Of a stretch of 5,747 bases of DNA, positions 1 through 5,571 are shown one piece after another. The notes under the pieces are model-generated. The model was not told where the DNA came from and made no database searches. It saw only the letters and a list, made by a program, of their open reading frames with translations. Positions within the stretch are counted from its first letter, which is position 1, and each line of letters begins with the position of its first letter. A program made the translations under genes and the position numbers. The stretch lies in NCBI GenBank assembly GCA_019747615.1, contig JAIEQQ010000120.1:1-5747 (forward strand), in the 5' to 3' direction. The DNA is from Phycisphaerales bacterium (GTDB taxonomy: Bacteria > Planctomycetota > Phycisphaerae > Phycisphaerales > UBA1924).

Positions 1-1248
1 CACGGTTGAGAACGTCGAGTTCGTCGCGCGAGAGATCGGCAACCAAAGCAGCCAGGGCACCATGACGAACATCATTACCGGAGAGAGCAGTGTCTGGGCT
101 TCGCGCATGTCGTTCACGGCGGCGCCGATCGCCGCCATCAGACTCGCGATTGTGAAGAACGCGAAGATGAAGAACACGCCGAGCCATGCGAGCTTGTAGA
201 GGGGCACGAGGTCTGCGAGCGCAAATGCGAGCAGCCCCGCCATGCCGAGCCCGCCGAAGATGGTCAGCAGCAAGAGCGCCACGCCCATCATCCCCACGAT
301 CTTGCCGAGCATGAGCTGCATGGGGCTGACCGCCGAGAGGAGCACTTCCATCACGCGGTTGGATTTTTCTTCGACCAGCGCGGTCATGAGGTATTGCCCG
401 CCGCTGAGCACGGACATCATCAGGAGTAGCATGAACGCAACGGGGACGAGGATCTGCAGCGCGCCGGCGCTGGCCCTCTCGCCCTCCTTGGTGAGCGACT
501 TGATGTCTGCGCGAGGGCGAGCGACGAGTTCGCGCAATCGCTCGGGCGTCAGTCCCGTGCCGCTCAGGCGAGAGTCCGATGCGATTCGAGCGTCAACGAT
601 CGCCTCGCCCACCCGACGGCTGATGGTCGACTGCACCTCGAAGTCCAGTTGCGGGTTGACGAAGACCTCGTGCGGCTCCCAGGTGATTGACCCCGCGGCT
701 TTCTCGGGGTCGACGTCCGTCGTAACGAGGGTGCCCCGCACCGCGGCCTCGGGGATCACCACCAGCACCAAACGCGCCGGTTGCCCCGCGTCATCGCCGG
801 CGCGGATCTGGCTCACACGGATCTCGTTCTTGATCTTCTCGATGTCCTCGTCCGCAGACAGAAGCTCGACCGTGAGCCGCGCCGGGGCTGCTTCGCCGCC
901 AGACTTCTTTGCGCCATCGAGTTGCTTGTCCACCATCGACTTGGTCGCGTCGGACATCGGTACTTGGCCCATGGCGTCCTTCATCATCGCCTTGGTGCGC
1001 CGTCCGTCCGCCTCGCTCTCGGCGCGGACGCTCTCATCGGTGAATCGCTGCTGAACCAGGGCCCCGACGACGCCGCTGCGATCCAGCACCACCACGCGCC
1101 CGGAGATTGCCGGGCTCTTGGGGATCAGGCTGATCGCAACGCCGACGACGACGAGCATGATCGGCACGATGGCCACGCCGATCAGGAACGCTCGCGTCAT
1201 GACGACCGAAAGGAACTCCCGCACCGCGATCTGCATCGTGCGTTTCAC
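1..1248 (-). CDS. ABC-2 type transporter permease, NatB-like (partial, C-terminus beyond window)
   Basis: Membrane subunit of an ABC exporter. 416 residues are visible and no stop is reached before position 1, so the C-terminal part is missing. Segments read from the sequence: a first membrane helix at about residues 17-42, a large soluble loop at about 45-260 (expected outside the membrane), then helices at about 263-283, 316-340, 352-376 and 388-404. The loop after helix 2 carries EEKSNRVMEVLLSAVSP (293-309), a hallmark of the ABC-2 permeases that pair with NatA-like ATPases. The start is GTG at 1248, preceded by a near-perfect Shine-Dalgarno sequence. It overlaps the stop of the upstream ATPase gene by four bases, which fixes it as the partner subunit. 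NatB-type permeases have been linked to Na+ or drug efflux, but the substrate cannot be read from sequence. Family assignment is firm; substrate is unknown. Confidence 0.93.
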   Translation of the reverse strand, partial: MKRTMQIAVREFLSVVMTRAFLIGVAIVPIMLVVVGVAISLIPKSPAISGRVVVLDRSGVVGALVQQRFTDESVRAESEADGRRTKAMMKDAMGQVPMSDATKSMVDKQLDGAKKSGGEAAPARLTVELLSADEDIEKIKNEIRVSQIRAGDDAGQPARLVLVVIPEAAVRGTLVTTDVDPEKAAGSITWEPHEVFVNPQLDFEVQSTISRRVGEAIVDARIASDSRLSGTGLTPERLRELVARPRADIKSLTKEGERASAGALQILVPVAFMLLLMMSVLSGGQYLMTALVEEKSNRVMEVLLSAVSPMQLMLGKIVGMMGVALLLLTIFGGLGMAGLLAFALADLVPLYKLAWLGVFFIFAFFTIASLMAAIGAAVNDMREAQTLLSPVMMFVMVPWLLWLPISRATNSTFSTV

Positions 1249-2240
1249 GACTCACCTCCGGATTCAGACGAGCCGCTGGACGCACGCGAGAGCAGCGCGG
1301 GATCGATATCACCGCCGCCGGCGCGCCGGACCACCTCGAGAAAGACATCTTCAAGCGTCACGCGCTTGACCTCGATGCGGCGCACGTCGATGGCGCTGAC
1401 GATCTCGCTCATGACGCGGTTCGGCTGGTGGCCGTCGTTGATCATGACCTCGACGACGCCTTGCGATGAGCCGCGCTGTGAGCCGGCGCTGACGCGCGCG
1501 ACGCCCGGGAGTTTGTAGAGCTGCGTGACGTCGCTGGTGGTCATTGGCTCGACGATCAGCGATCGCGGATCAAACTTCGCGGTGATCTCGCGGAGCGAGC
1601 CGTCGAGCATTTTTCGCCCGTTGTGGATCATGAAGACCTGCTCGCACAACTGCTCGGCCTCGAACATCGCGTGGGTGCTGAAGATGATTGTGCGCCCGGC
1701 GCCGTGCTGCTCCTCGATCAGTTCCCGCATCAGCCGCCGGTTCACCGGGTCCAGCCCGCTGAAGACCTCGTCAAGGATGATCAGCTCCGGCTCGTGGATG
1801 ACGCTGGCGATGAACTGCACCTTCTGCTGCATGCCCTTGCTGAGTTCCTCGCACTTCTTCTTCGCCGAGTCCGGCAGACCGACGCGCTCCAGCCATTGCT
1901 TGGTCTTGCGATCCGCCGTCGCGCCGTCGAGGCCCTTGAGCCTCGCGATGTAGCCCAGGAAGACGCCCACTTTCATCTTCCGATAGAGCCCACGCTCTTC
2001 CGGCAGATAGCCAATCAGATCACGGCTCTCCATCGCGCTGCCCTTGCCGAGCACGCCGATCTCGCCCTGATCAGGAAAGAGGATCGACATGATCATGCGG
2101 ATGGTCGTGGTCTTGCCGGCGCCGTTAGGGCCGATGAACCCGCAGACCACGCCGCGCGGCACCACGAGGTCCAGATCATCCACCGCCACCTTGGGCCCGA
2201 AGGTTTTTCGCACGCCTTTGATCGTCACCGCCGCGTCCAT
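1245..2240 (-). CDS. ABC transporter ATP-binding protein, NatA-like with DUF4162-type C-terminus
   Basis: ATPase subunit that powers the ABC-2 permease encoded just downstream; 331 aa, cytoplasmic. Visible motifs in order: Walker A GPNGAGKT (37-44); Q-loop region YLPEERGLY (78-86), with Glu where many ABC proteins have Gln; signature LSKGMQQK (133-140) in place of LSGGQ; Walker B ELIILDE (152-158) with D-loop SGLD (161-164); switch His in STHAM (H190). The C-terminal part from about 220 resembles the DUF4162 domain and contains TLEDVFLEVV (295-304), typical of this exporter class. The last 25 residues are a Ser/Gly-rich tail. The ATG at 2240 is chosen because it begins the domain and has GGAG seven bases upstream. 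The frame is open further upstream to 2501, but that part is composition-biased and crosses into the divergent methyltransferase gene. The Glu and LSKGM variants are, to my knowledge, usual in this subfamily. Substrate unknown. Confidence 0.95.
   Translation of the reverse strand: MDAAVTIKGVRKTFGPKVAVDDLDLVVPRGVVCGFIGPNGAGKTTTIRMIMSILFPDQGEIGVLGKGSAMESRDLIGYLPEERGLYRKMKVGVFLGYIARLKGLDGATADRKTKQWLERVGLPDSAKKKCEELSKGMQQKVQFIASVIHEPELIILDEVFSGLDPVNRRLMRELIEEQHGAGRTIIFSTHAMFEAEQLCEQVFMIHNGRKMLDGSLREITAKFDPRSLIVEPMTTSDVTQLYKLPGVARVSAGSQRGSSQGVVEVMINDGHQPNRVMSEIVSAIDVRRIEVKRVTLEDVFLEVVRRAGGGDIDPALLSRASSGSSESGGES
1252..1259 (-). promoter_or_regulatory. Strong Shine-Dalgarno of the permease gene
   Basis: On the minus strand the bases read GGAGGTGA. 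The GGAGG core lies six bases before the GTG start at 1248. The site sits inside the last codons of the ATPase gene and supports both the choice of GTG as start and coupled translation through the GTGA stop/start overlap. It is the strongest ribosome binding site in the window. Confidence 0.85.
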
Positions 2241-2381
2241 GCACAGACTCCATCGCCGCGCCTGCCACCACCCCGAACCCGACGTGTCTGGCAAGCCAGC
2301 CGCCGATGCGACACAAGCAAACATAGCGCCGCGGCGACAGATTTGCGGAACTTTGGGACTCACACGACCGATAAATCCACC
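2241..2381. promoter_or_regulatory. Divergent intergenic region between the ABC operon and the methyltransferase-prfA operon
   Basis: This 141-bp gap separates two divergent units, so it should hold promoters for both. On the minus strand TATGTT (2325-2320) is a fair -10 candidate for the ABC genes, without a convincing -35; it would give a leader of roughly 70 bases. On the plus strand GATAAA (2370-2375) lies six bases before the ATG at 2382. Two perfect dyads are present: CTGGC-AA-GCCAG (2288-2299) and CGCCGCGGCG (2327-2336). GTGTC (2284-2288) and GACAC (2310-2314) form a further inverted pair. The promoter calls are guesses from matches of about four out of six; the dyads are seen directly. 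Confidence 0.35.
2288..2299. repeat. Perfect 12-bp dyad CTGGC-AA-GCCAG, operator candidate
   Basis: Five-base arms with a two-base centre in the divergent gap. It lies downstream of the candidate minus-strand -10 (2325-2320), inside the presumed leader of the ABC operon, about 48 bases before its ATG. It could bind a dimeric regulator or form a small hairpin in the leader RNA. A dyad this short also arises by chance in GC-rich DNA. Confidence 0.3.
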
Positions 2382-3200
2382 ATGAGCACCTTTCCGTCGC
2401 CCCTGCCCCACGCTCCATCTGGCGAGCCAACGAAGCGCACGACTCCGCCGGGAGTGTCTCCCAGCGCGATGCACGCTTTGCGAGCCAAGATCGCCGCCCA
2501 TCGTGATGCGATCTCCGCCGCGGGCGAGGTCCTCTCCGTCAGCGGGAAGCCGGTCAAGCTGTGGCCCGTGGGCATGGATCGCCCCGCGGCCGACACGCTA
2601 CGAGATCTGGTCATCAGGCAGTCGGCAGGACGAACCCTGGAGATCGGGCTGGGGCTCGGGCTCGCAAGCCTCGCGATGGTCGAAGGGCTCTTAGCCGTCG
2701 GCGAGCCCAACGCGGAGCATGTCACGATCGATCCCGCGCCGCAATGGTGCGACATGGCCGGAGTGCTGACGCTCGAACGCAGTGGCGCGATGGAGGTCAC
2801 GCGTCTGATTCAGGAGCCGTCGCACCTGGCGCTGCCGCGGCTGTTGATCGAGTCCGGTGCGTCGTTTGATGTCGCGCTGATCGACGGTGCTCACTGGTTC
2901 GACAGCGTGATCATGGACATCTTCTTCGCGATGCGCGTTGTCAAGCCCGGCGGCCTGATCATTCTTGACGACCACTGGATGCCGTCGATCCAGACGGCAC
3001 TGGCGCACGCAGTGCGGAACTTCTCGGTCGCGCTTGAGCTCTTTGACCCCAGCGGCCCGGCGCGCCGGCTGGTGGCGTTCGCCAACCCGTTCAACGGCGA
3101 GACGCGCGAGTGGGACCACTTTGAACCGTTCGGCCGCGATGACCTACCGGCGTACCCGTGGCGTCGCGATCAGACTCGCGGCGCGAAGGTGAGCACCTAA
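2382..3200 (+). CDS. Class I SAM-dependent methyltransferase, Methyltransf_24-like
   Basis: Predicted soluble methyltransferase, 272 aa; acceptor unknown. The Rossmann-like core is clear: motif I LEIGLGLG (86-93) binds SAM, the acidic residue after strand 2 is D117 in VTIDPAP, and LIDGAHWFD (166-174) plus VVKPGGLIILDDHWMP (186-201) match the Methyltransf_24 group. The first 30 residues are Pro/Ser/Thr-rich and look disordered. The ATG at 2382 has no Shine-Dalgarno but has GATAAA six bases upstream. M30 (2469) is an alternative start, with a gggag tract about 14 bases ahead and little lost from the fold. The same frame is open upstream to 1623, but that stretch is antisense to the ABC ATPase and is not counted. 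The gene ends 8 bp before prfA, so the two are probably one operon. It lacks the NPPY motif of PrmC and other release factor or nucleic acid N-methyltransferases, so it should not be named prmC. Confidence 0.85.
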   Translation: MSTFPSPLPHAPSGEPTKRTTPPGVSPSAMHALRAKIAAHRDAISAAGEVLSVSGKPVKLWPVGMDRPAADTLRDLVIRQSAGRTLEIGLGLGLASLAMVEGLLAVGEPNAEHVTIDPAPQWCDMAGVLTLERSGAMEVTRLIQEPSHLALPRLLIESGASFDVALIDGAHWFDSVIMDIFFAMRVVKPGGLIILDDHWMPSIQTALAHAVRNFSVALELFDPSGPARRLVAFANPFNGETREWDHFEPFGRDDLPAYPWRRDQTRGAKVST

Positions 3201-3208
3201 ACTCGCCG

Positions 3209-4312
3209 GTGACCGTTCCGCTCGCACAGACCATCCTGCCGCCGCACGTCATGGCCAAGCTTGAGGCAATCGCCACGCGCCATGCGGAGATCGAGCGACA
3301 GCTCAACGACCCCGCGGGCGGGGCGGATCACAAGGTTGTGCGGGATTTGTCGCTGAAGAAAGCCGCGATCGAGCCGGTCGTCGTTGATCTGCAAGCACTC
3401 CGGCGGTTGCTGGCCGATGCGGACGAGTACGCCGGCGCGATGAACGGCGCGGATCGGGATCTTGCGACGCTGGCTCGCCAGGAGCTGCCGCTGGTGGAGC
3501 GTCAGATCGCCGAGCTCTCGCGCCGGCTGCGTTCGGCTCTGGTGCAATCTGACGATCAGCGCGTGGCGTCGATCATTGTCGAAGTGCGCGCGGGCACCGG
3601 CGGCGATGAGGCGGCGCTGTGGGCGCGTGATCTGCTTGAGATGTACCAGCGCGTCGCGACGCGCCGCTCATGGTCGATCGAGACGCTGGACCTGGTCCCA
3701 GAGTCCAGTGCCGGCGGCATCCGCTCGGCGGTGCTCAACCTGCGCGGCCCCGGCGTGTGGGCGGCCATGAACTTCGAGGCGGGCGTACACAGTGTCAAGC
3801 GCGTGCCGGCGACCGAAGCCGCGGGGCGGATTCATACCTCCACCGCGACTGTGGCGGTCTTGCCGGAGCCGGAGGAAGTTGATGTCAAGATCGATTGGGC
3901 ACGCGATGTGGAGGAACAAGCCACCCGGGCGCAAGGGCCCGGCGGACAGAACGTCAACAAAGTCGAGACCGCCTGGCAGATCCTGCACAAGCCCAGCGGC
4001 ATCACGATCAAGATGATGGAAGCCAAGAGCCAGCAGCAGAACCGCGACCGAGCTCGCCGGCTGCTGATGGCGCGCCTTCATGAAATCGAACGCCAACAAA
4101 AGCTCGCGCAGCGCGGCGCCGCCCGGTCAGCGCAGATCGGCACCGGCGAGCGCAGCGAGAAGATCCGCACGTACAGGTTCAAGGAAGGCATCGTCGCCGA
4201 CGAACGCCTGCCGGGCGAATACGCCCTCCGCGATCTGCAAGCCGGCGACTGGGATCGCCTGCTGACGGATCTGCAAGAGCAGGAAACAGAGCGGCGGCTG
4301 GCGGAGTTATGA
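3209..4312 (+). CDS. prfA: Peptide chain release factor 1 (RF1)
   Basis: Recognises UAA and UAG stop codons in the ribosomal A site and triggers hydrolysis of peptidyl-tRNA. 367 aa from the GTG at 3209, close to the 360 aa of E. coli RF1. Visible: N-terminal helical region (about 14-110); EVRAGTGGDEAAL (125-137); stop-codon tripeptide PAT (200-202), which marks RF1 as opposed to the SPF of RF2, followed by GRIHTS (206-211); catalytic GGQ (245-247), with the same PAT-to-GGQ spacing as E. coli. After GGQ it reads NVNKVETAWQ where E. coli has HVNTTDSAIR, and the tail has ADERL where TDHRI is usual. Start: GTG 3209 gives a normal N-terminus and lies 8 bp after the methyltransferase stop, with AAGGTGAG at 3186-3193 as a rather distant SD. 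ATG 3251 (353 aa) is the alternative and has no SD. GTG 3158 would overlap the upstream gene. No prmC is adjacent. Confidence 0.96.
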   Translation: MTVPLAQTILPPHVMAKLEAIATRHAEIERQLNDPAGGADHKVVRDLSLKKAAIEPVVVDLQALRRLLADADEYAGAMNGADRDLATLARQELPLVERQIAELSRRLRSALVQSDDQRVASIIVEVRAGTGGDEAALWARDLLEMYQRVATRRSWSIETLDLVPESSAGGIRSAVLNLRGPGVWAAMNFEAGVHSVKRVPATEAAGRIHTSTATVAVLPEPEEVDVKIDWARDVEEQATRAQGPGGQNVNKVETAWQILHKPSGITIKMMEAKSQQQNRDRARRLLMARLHEIERQQKLAQRGAARSAQIGTGERSEKIRTYRFKEGIVADERLPGEYALRDLQAGDWDRLLTDLQEQETERRLAEL

Positions 4313-4344
4313 ACGATCGCGGGTTTCGTCGATGCTGGCTTCGC

Positions 4345-4373
4345 TTGCATGGTCGCATGGAGTTTGGTAGGCT
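4345..4373 (+). promoter_or_regulatory. Putative promoter of the DUF4870-like gene
   Basis: TTGCAT (4345-4350) and TAGGCT (4368-4373) are separated by exactly 17 bases. Each matches the sigma-70 consensus at only three of six positions, but the conserved T, A and final T of the -10 are kept. It lies in the 85-bp gap after prfA and would start RNA about 18 bases before the ATG at 4398. The spacer holds two direct copies of GCATGG (4347-4352 and 4355-4360), eight bases apart. No terminator hairpin is evident in the gap, so read-through from prfA is also possible. Confidence 0.4.
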
Positions 4374-4386
4374 CCGTGAACACCGC

Positions 4387-4391
4387 AGGAG
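4387..4391 (+). promoter_or_regulatory. Shine-Dalgarno AGGAG of the DUF4870-like gene
   Basis: AGGAG lies six bases before the ATG at 4398. This decides the start: an in-frame TTG at 4392 directly abuts the site and could not use it. Confidence 0.75.
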
Positions 4392-4397
4392 TTGATC

Positions 4398-4853
4398 ATG
4401 TCCGACATCCCCCCACCGTCGCCGGACTCTTCGAACCCGTTCGCGTCGCCAGCGACCGCGCCCCCTGCGCCCCCGTCCGATTCTGCAGGCGGCGAGATGA
4501 ATGCCGCCGAGATTGCCAATGGCAAAGTCTTGGCGATTCTGTCGTATGTTCTCCCGATCGTCGCGATCGTCGTGCTTTTCATCCGCAACAACAACTTCGC
4601 TCTTTATCACGCCAAGCAGATTGTCGTGCCGCTCATCCTTCTCATGGTCATGAGCATGGTCGGCATCGCGCTGTCGTTCATCCCGTTCGTGGTCTGCCTG
4701 ACCGCGCCCGCGTTGCTCCTTGGCATAGCGGGCTTTTTCGTCTTCGCGATCATGGGCCTCATCAACGCGATCACCGACAAGGCCGTCCCCCTGCCGCTGA
4801 CCGGCCGCCTCGCCGAACAGTGGTTCGCCGGCATCACCAAACTCCCCTCCTAA
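4398..4853 (+). CDS. Small membrane protein, DUF4870-like
   Basis: 151-aa protein with a Pro/Ser/Ala-rich, probably cytoplasmic N-terminus (1-30) and three hydrophobic segments at about 43-62, 75-97 and 99-124. Between the first two is FALYHAKQ (67-74); after the third comes INAITDKAVPLPLTGRL (122-138). The YHAKQ element and the final polar turn ending in PLTGRL resemble the DUF4870 (Tic20-like) family, whose function is not established. There is no signal peptide or catalytic motif. The start is the ATG after AGGAG. It follows prfA by 85 bp, has its own candidate promoter, and precedes a second small membrane protein gene on the same strand; whether they work together is unknown. Family call from motif memory only. 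Confidence 0.8.
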   Translation: MSDIPPPSPDSSNPFASPATAPPAPPSDSAGGEMNAAEIANGKVLAILSYVLPIVAIVVLFIRNNNFALYHAKQIVVPLILLMVMSMVGIALSFIPFVVCLTAPALLLGIAGFFVFAIMGLINAITDKAVPLPLTGRLAEQWFAGITKLPS

Positions 4854-4854
4854 G

Positions 4855-4884
4855 CCCCATTCCCCACTCCACCCCAACGCCCCC
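4855..4884 (-). other. G-quadruplex motif (four G4 runs on the minus strand)
   Basis: The plus strand has C runs at 4855-4858, 4862-4865, 4872-4875 and 4880-4884, with loops of 3, 6 and 4 bases. The minus strand therefore carries four runs of at least four G with short loops, which meets the usual G4+N1-7 rule with four possible tetrads. The plus strand could in principle form an i-motif. It begins two bases after the stop codon of the DUF4870-like gene. The G strand is the template strand for the genes on either side. The motif is seen directly; folding in the cell is inference. Confidence 0.6.
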
Positions 4885-4898
4885 TCGCTCTCATCCGA

Positions 4899-4938
4899 AT
4901 TTGGCAATTTGCAAATTTGGCCATTTGGAACTTTGAAA
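4899..4938 (+). repeat. Five degenerate 8-bp tandem units, AT-rich, abutting a start codon
   Basis: Consecutive octamers read ATTTGGCA, ATTTGCAA, ATTTGGCC, ATTTGGAA and CTTTGAAA, consensus roughly ATTTGGMA; the last A is the A of the ATG at 4938. All five share TTTG at positions 2-5. At the join of units 1 to 3 lies a perfect 12-bp palindrome, AATTTGCAAATT (4906-4917). The block is strikingly AT-rich beside the GC-rich genes and follows the C-rich tract. It may be an operator array, an intergenic repeat family member or a low-complexity relic; nothing here decides between these. Confidence 0.65.
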
Positions 4939-5456
4939 TGTCCACCGCCTATCTCCTCCGCTTGCCCTCTGGTGAAGAGTTCGGCCCCGCGCCGATCGCG
5001 GATATCGCCACGTGGGCCAAGGACGGGCGCGTGCCGCTGGGCGCGAAGTTGATCGGCCCGCAGGGCGGCGTGTCGGATGCGTCGGTCCACGCGGAGCTTG
5101 CGCCGCATCTGGTGCGATCGGCGGTGAGCGTTCAGCCCACCGGCCCGGTCTCGACGGGCGCTCCGACATCAGGCATCGATCGGCTCATTCCGACCGGAAA
5201 CCCAGCGTCTCTGATTTCGTACTACACCGGCATCATCGGGGCGCTGTTCGCAGTTCTGCTGGGGCCAATCGGCGCGATTGCCGGCGTTGTGGCGATTATC
5301 TACGGCGTGAAAGCGCTCAAGGTCGCCAAGGCCGAGCCCGCGCGGCACGGGAAGACCCACGCTTGGGTTGGGCTCATCGCCGGTGCGTTCTGCGTTCTCT
5401 TTGGGTCGCTGTACACCCTGGTCGTGATCGTCGCCTTGGCCGGTGGCTTCAAGTAG
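4938..5456 (+). CDS. GYF_2-like / DUF4190-like small membrane protein
   Basis: 172-aa protein in two parts. Residues 4-40 (YLLRLPSGEEFGP, then ADIATWAKDGRVPLGAKLI) look like a GYF_2 domain, with the GP and the W-x(3)-GRV pattern. A Pro/Ser/Thr-rich linker spans about 65-88. Residues 89-168 look like DUF4190: SYYTGIIGAL (94-103), a hydrophobic stretch to about 124 ending in YGVKALK, then a short basic/polar loop with GKTHAWVGLIAG (138-149) and a last hydrophobic segment to about 167. Such architectures are, from memory, frequent in planctomycetes; their function is unknown, with a scaffold or interaction role as a guess. The start at ATG 4938 fits the domain edge. An upstream in-frame TTG at 4917 would translate the repeat block and is not favoured. 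There is no good SD; GGAA (4927-4930) is the best match. Confidence 0.82.
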   Translation: MSTAYLLRLPSGEEFGPAPIADIATWAKDGRVPLGAKLIGPQGGVSDASVHAELAPHLVRSAVSVQPTGPVSTGAPTSGIDRLIPTGNPASLISYYTGIIGALFAVLLGPIGAIAGVVAIIYGVKALKVAKAEPARHGKTHAWVGLIAGAFCVLFGSLYTLVVIVALAGGFK

Positions 5457-5559
5457 CTGCGCGTTCTGGCATCGGCACCTGTTCTCATCTCGCGCCGTCG
5501 CGTTCCGGGTCCGGGGCCGCATTCCGCACGCCACCGCGCCCACAGACGCCCGCAATGCT

Positions 5560-5565
5560 TAGACT
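5560..5565 (+). promoter_or_regulatory. TAGACT -10-like hexamer six bases before a GTG start
   Basis: TAGACT has the TANNNT form and ends six bases before the GTG at 5572, the distance expected if transcription starts at or next to the start codon (leaderless mRNA). No convincing -35 is found 16-19 bases upstream and there is no SD before the GTG. The rest of the 115-bp gap after the DUF4190-like gene shows no clear terminator or other element. Confidence 0.4.
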
Positions 5566-5571
5566 CGGCCC

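Noticed and set aside
242..1518. Long plus-strand open frames at 242-1054 and 781-1518
   Set aside because: Both are antisense to the permease and ATPase genes, which have clear family motifs. The plus-strand products are Ser/Arg- or His/Asp-biased, with no recognisable motif.
1623..2381. A plus-strand open frame that continues the methyltransferase frame upstream by about 250 codons
   Set aside because: It is antisense to the well-supported ABC ATPase gene and reads as Arg/His/Asp/Leu-rich composition with no domain. It stays open because of the high GC content.
2241..2501. An N-terminal extension of the ABC ATPase starting at 2501
   Set aside because: The added 87 residues have no domain and overlap the start of the divergent methyltransferase gene. 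ATG 2240 has an SD and begins the ABC domain.
2382..3200. Naming the methyltransferase prmC because it neighbours prfA
   Set aside because: No NPPY motif is present. The DGAH and KPGGLIILDD segments fit the Methyltransf_24 group instead.
4313..4397. A rho-independent terminator after prfA
   Set aside because: No stable GC-rich stem followed by a T run is visible in the gap; the CATG-N4-CATG symmetry is too weak.
4179..5108. A 309-codon minus-strand open frame
   Set aside because: It runs antisense across the end of prfA, the whole DUF4870-like gene, the repeat region and the start of the DUF4190-like gene. Its product is rich in charged low-complexity residues (RGRRGRGRW, DEKHDDRDDRE), typical of GC-rich antisense frames, and no domain is seen.
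5457..5571. A terminator or small RNA in the gap before the flavoprotein gene
   Set aside because: Only short chance complementarities such as CCGG-GT-CCGG are seen, without a T run or other RNA gene features.
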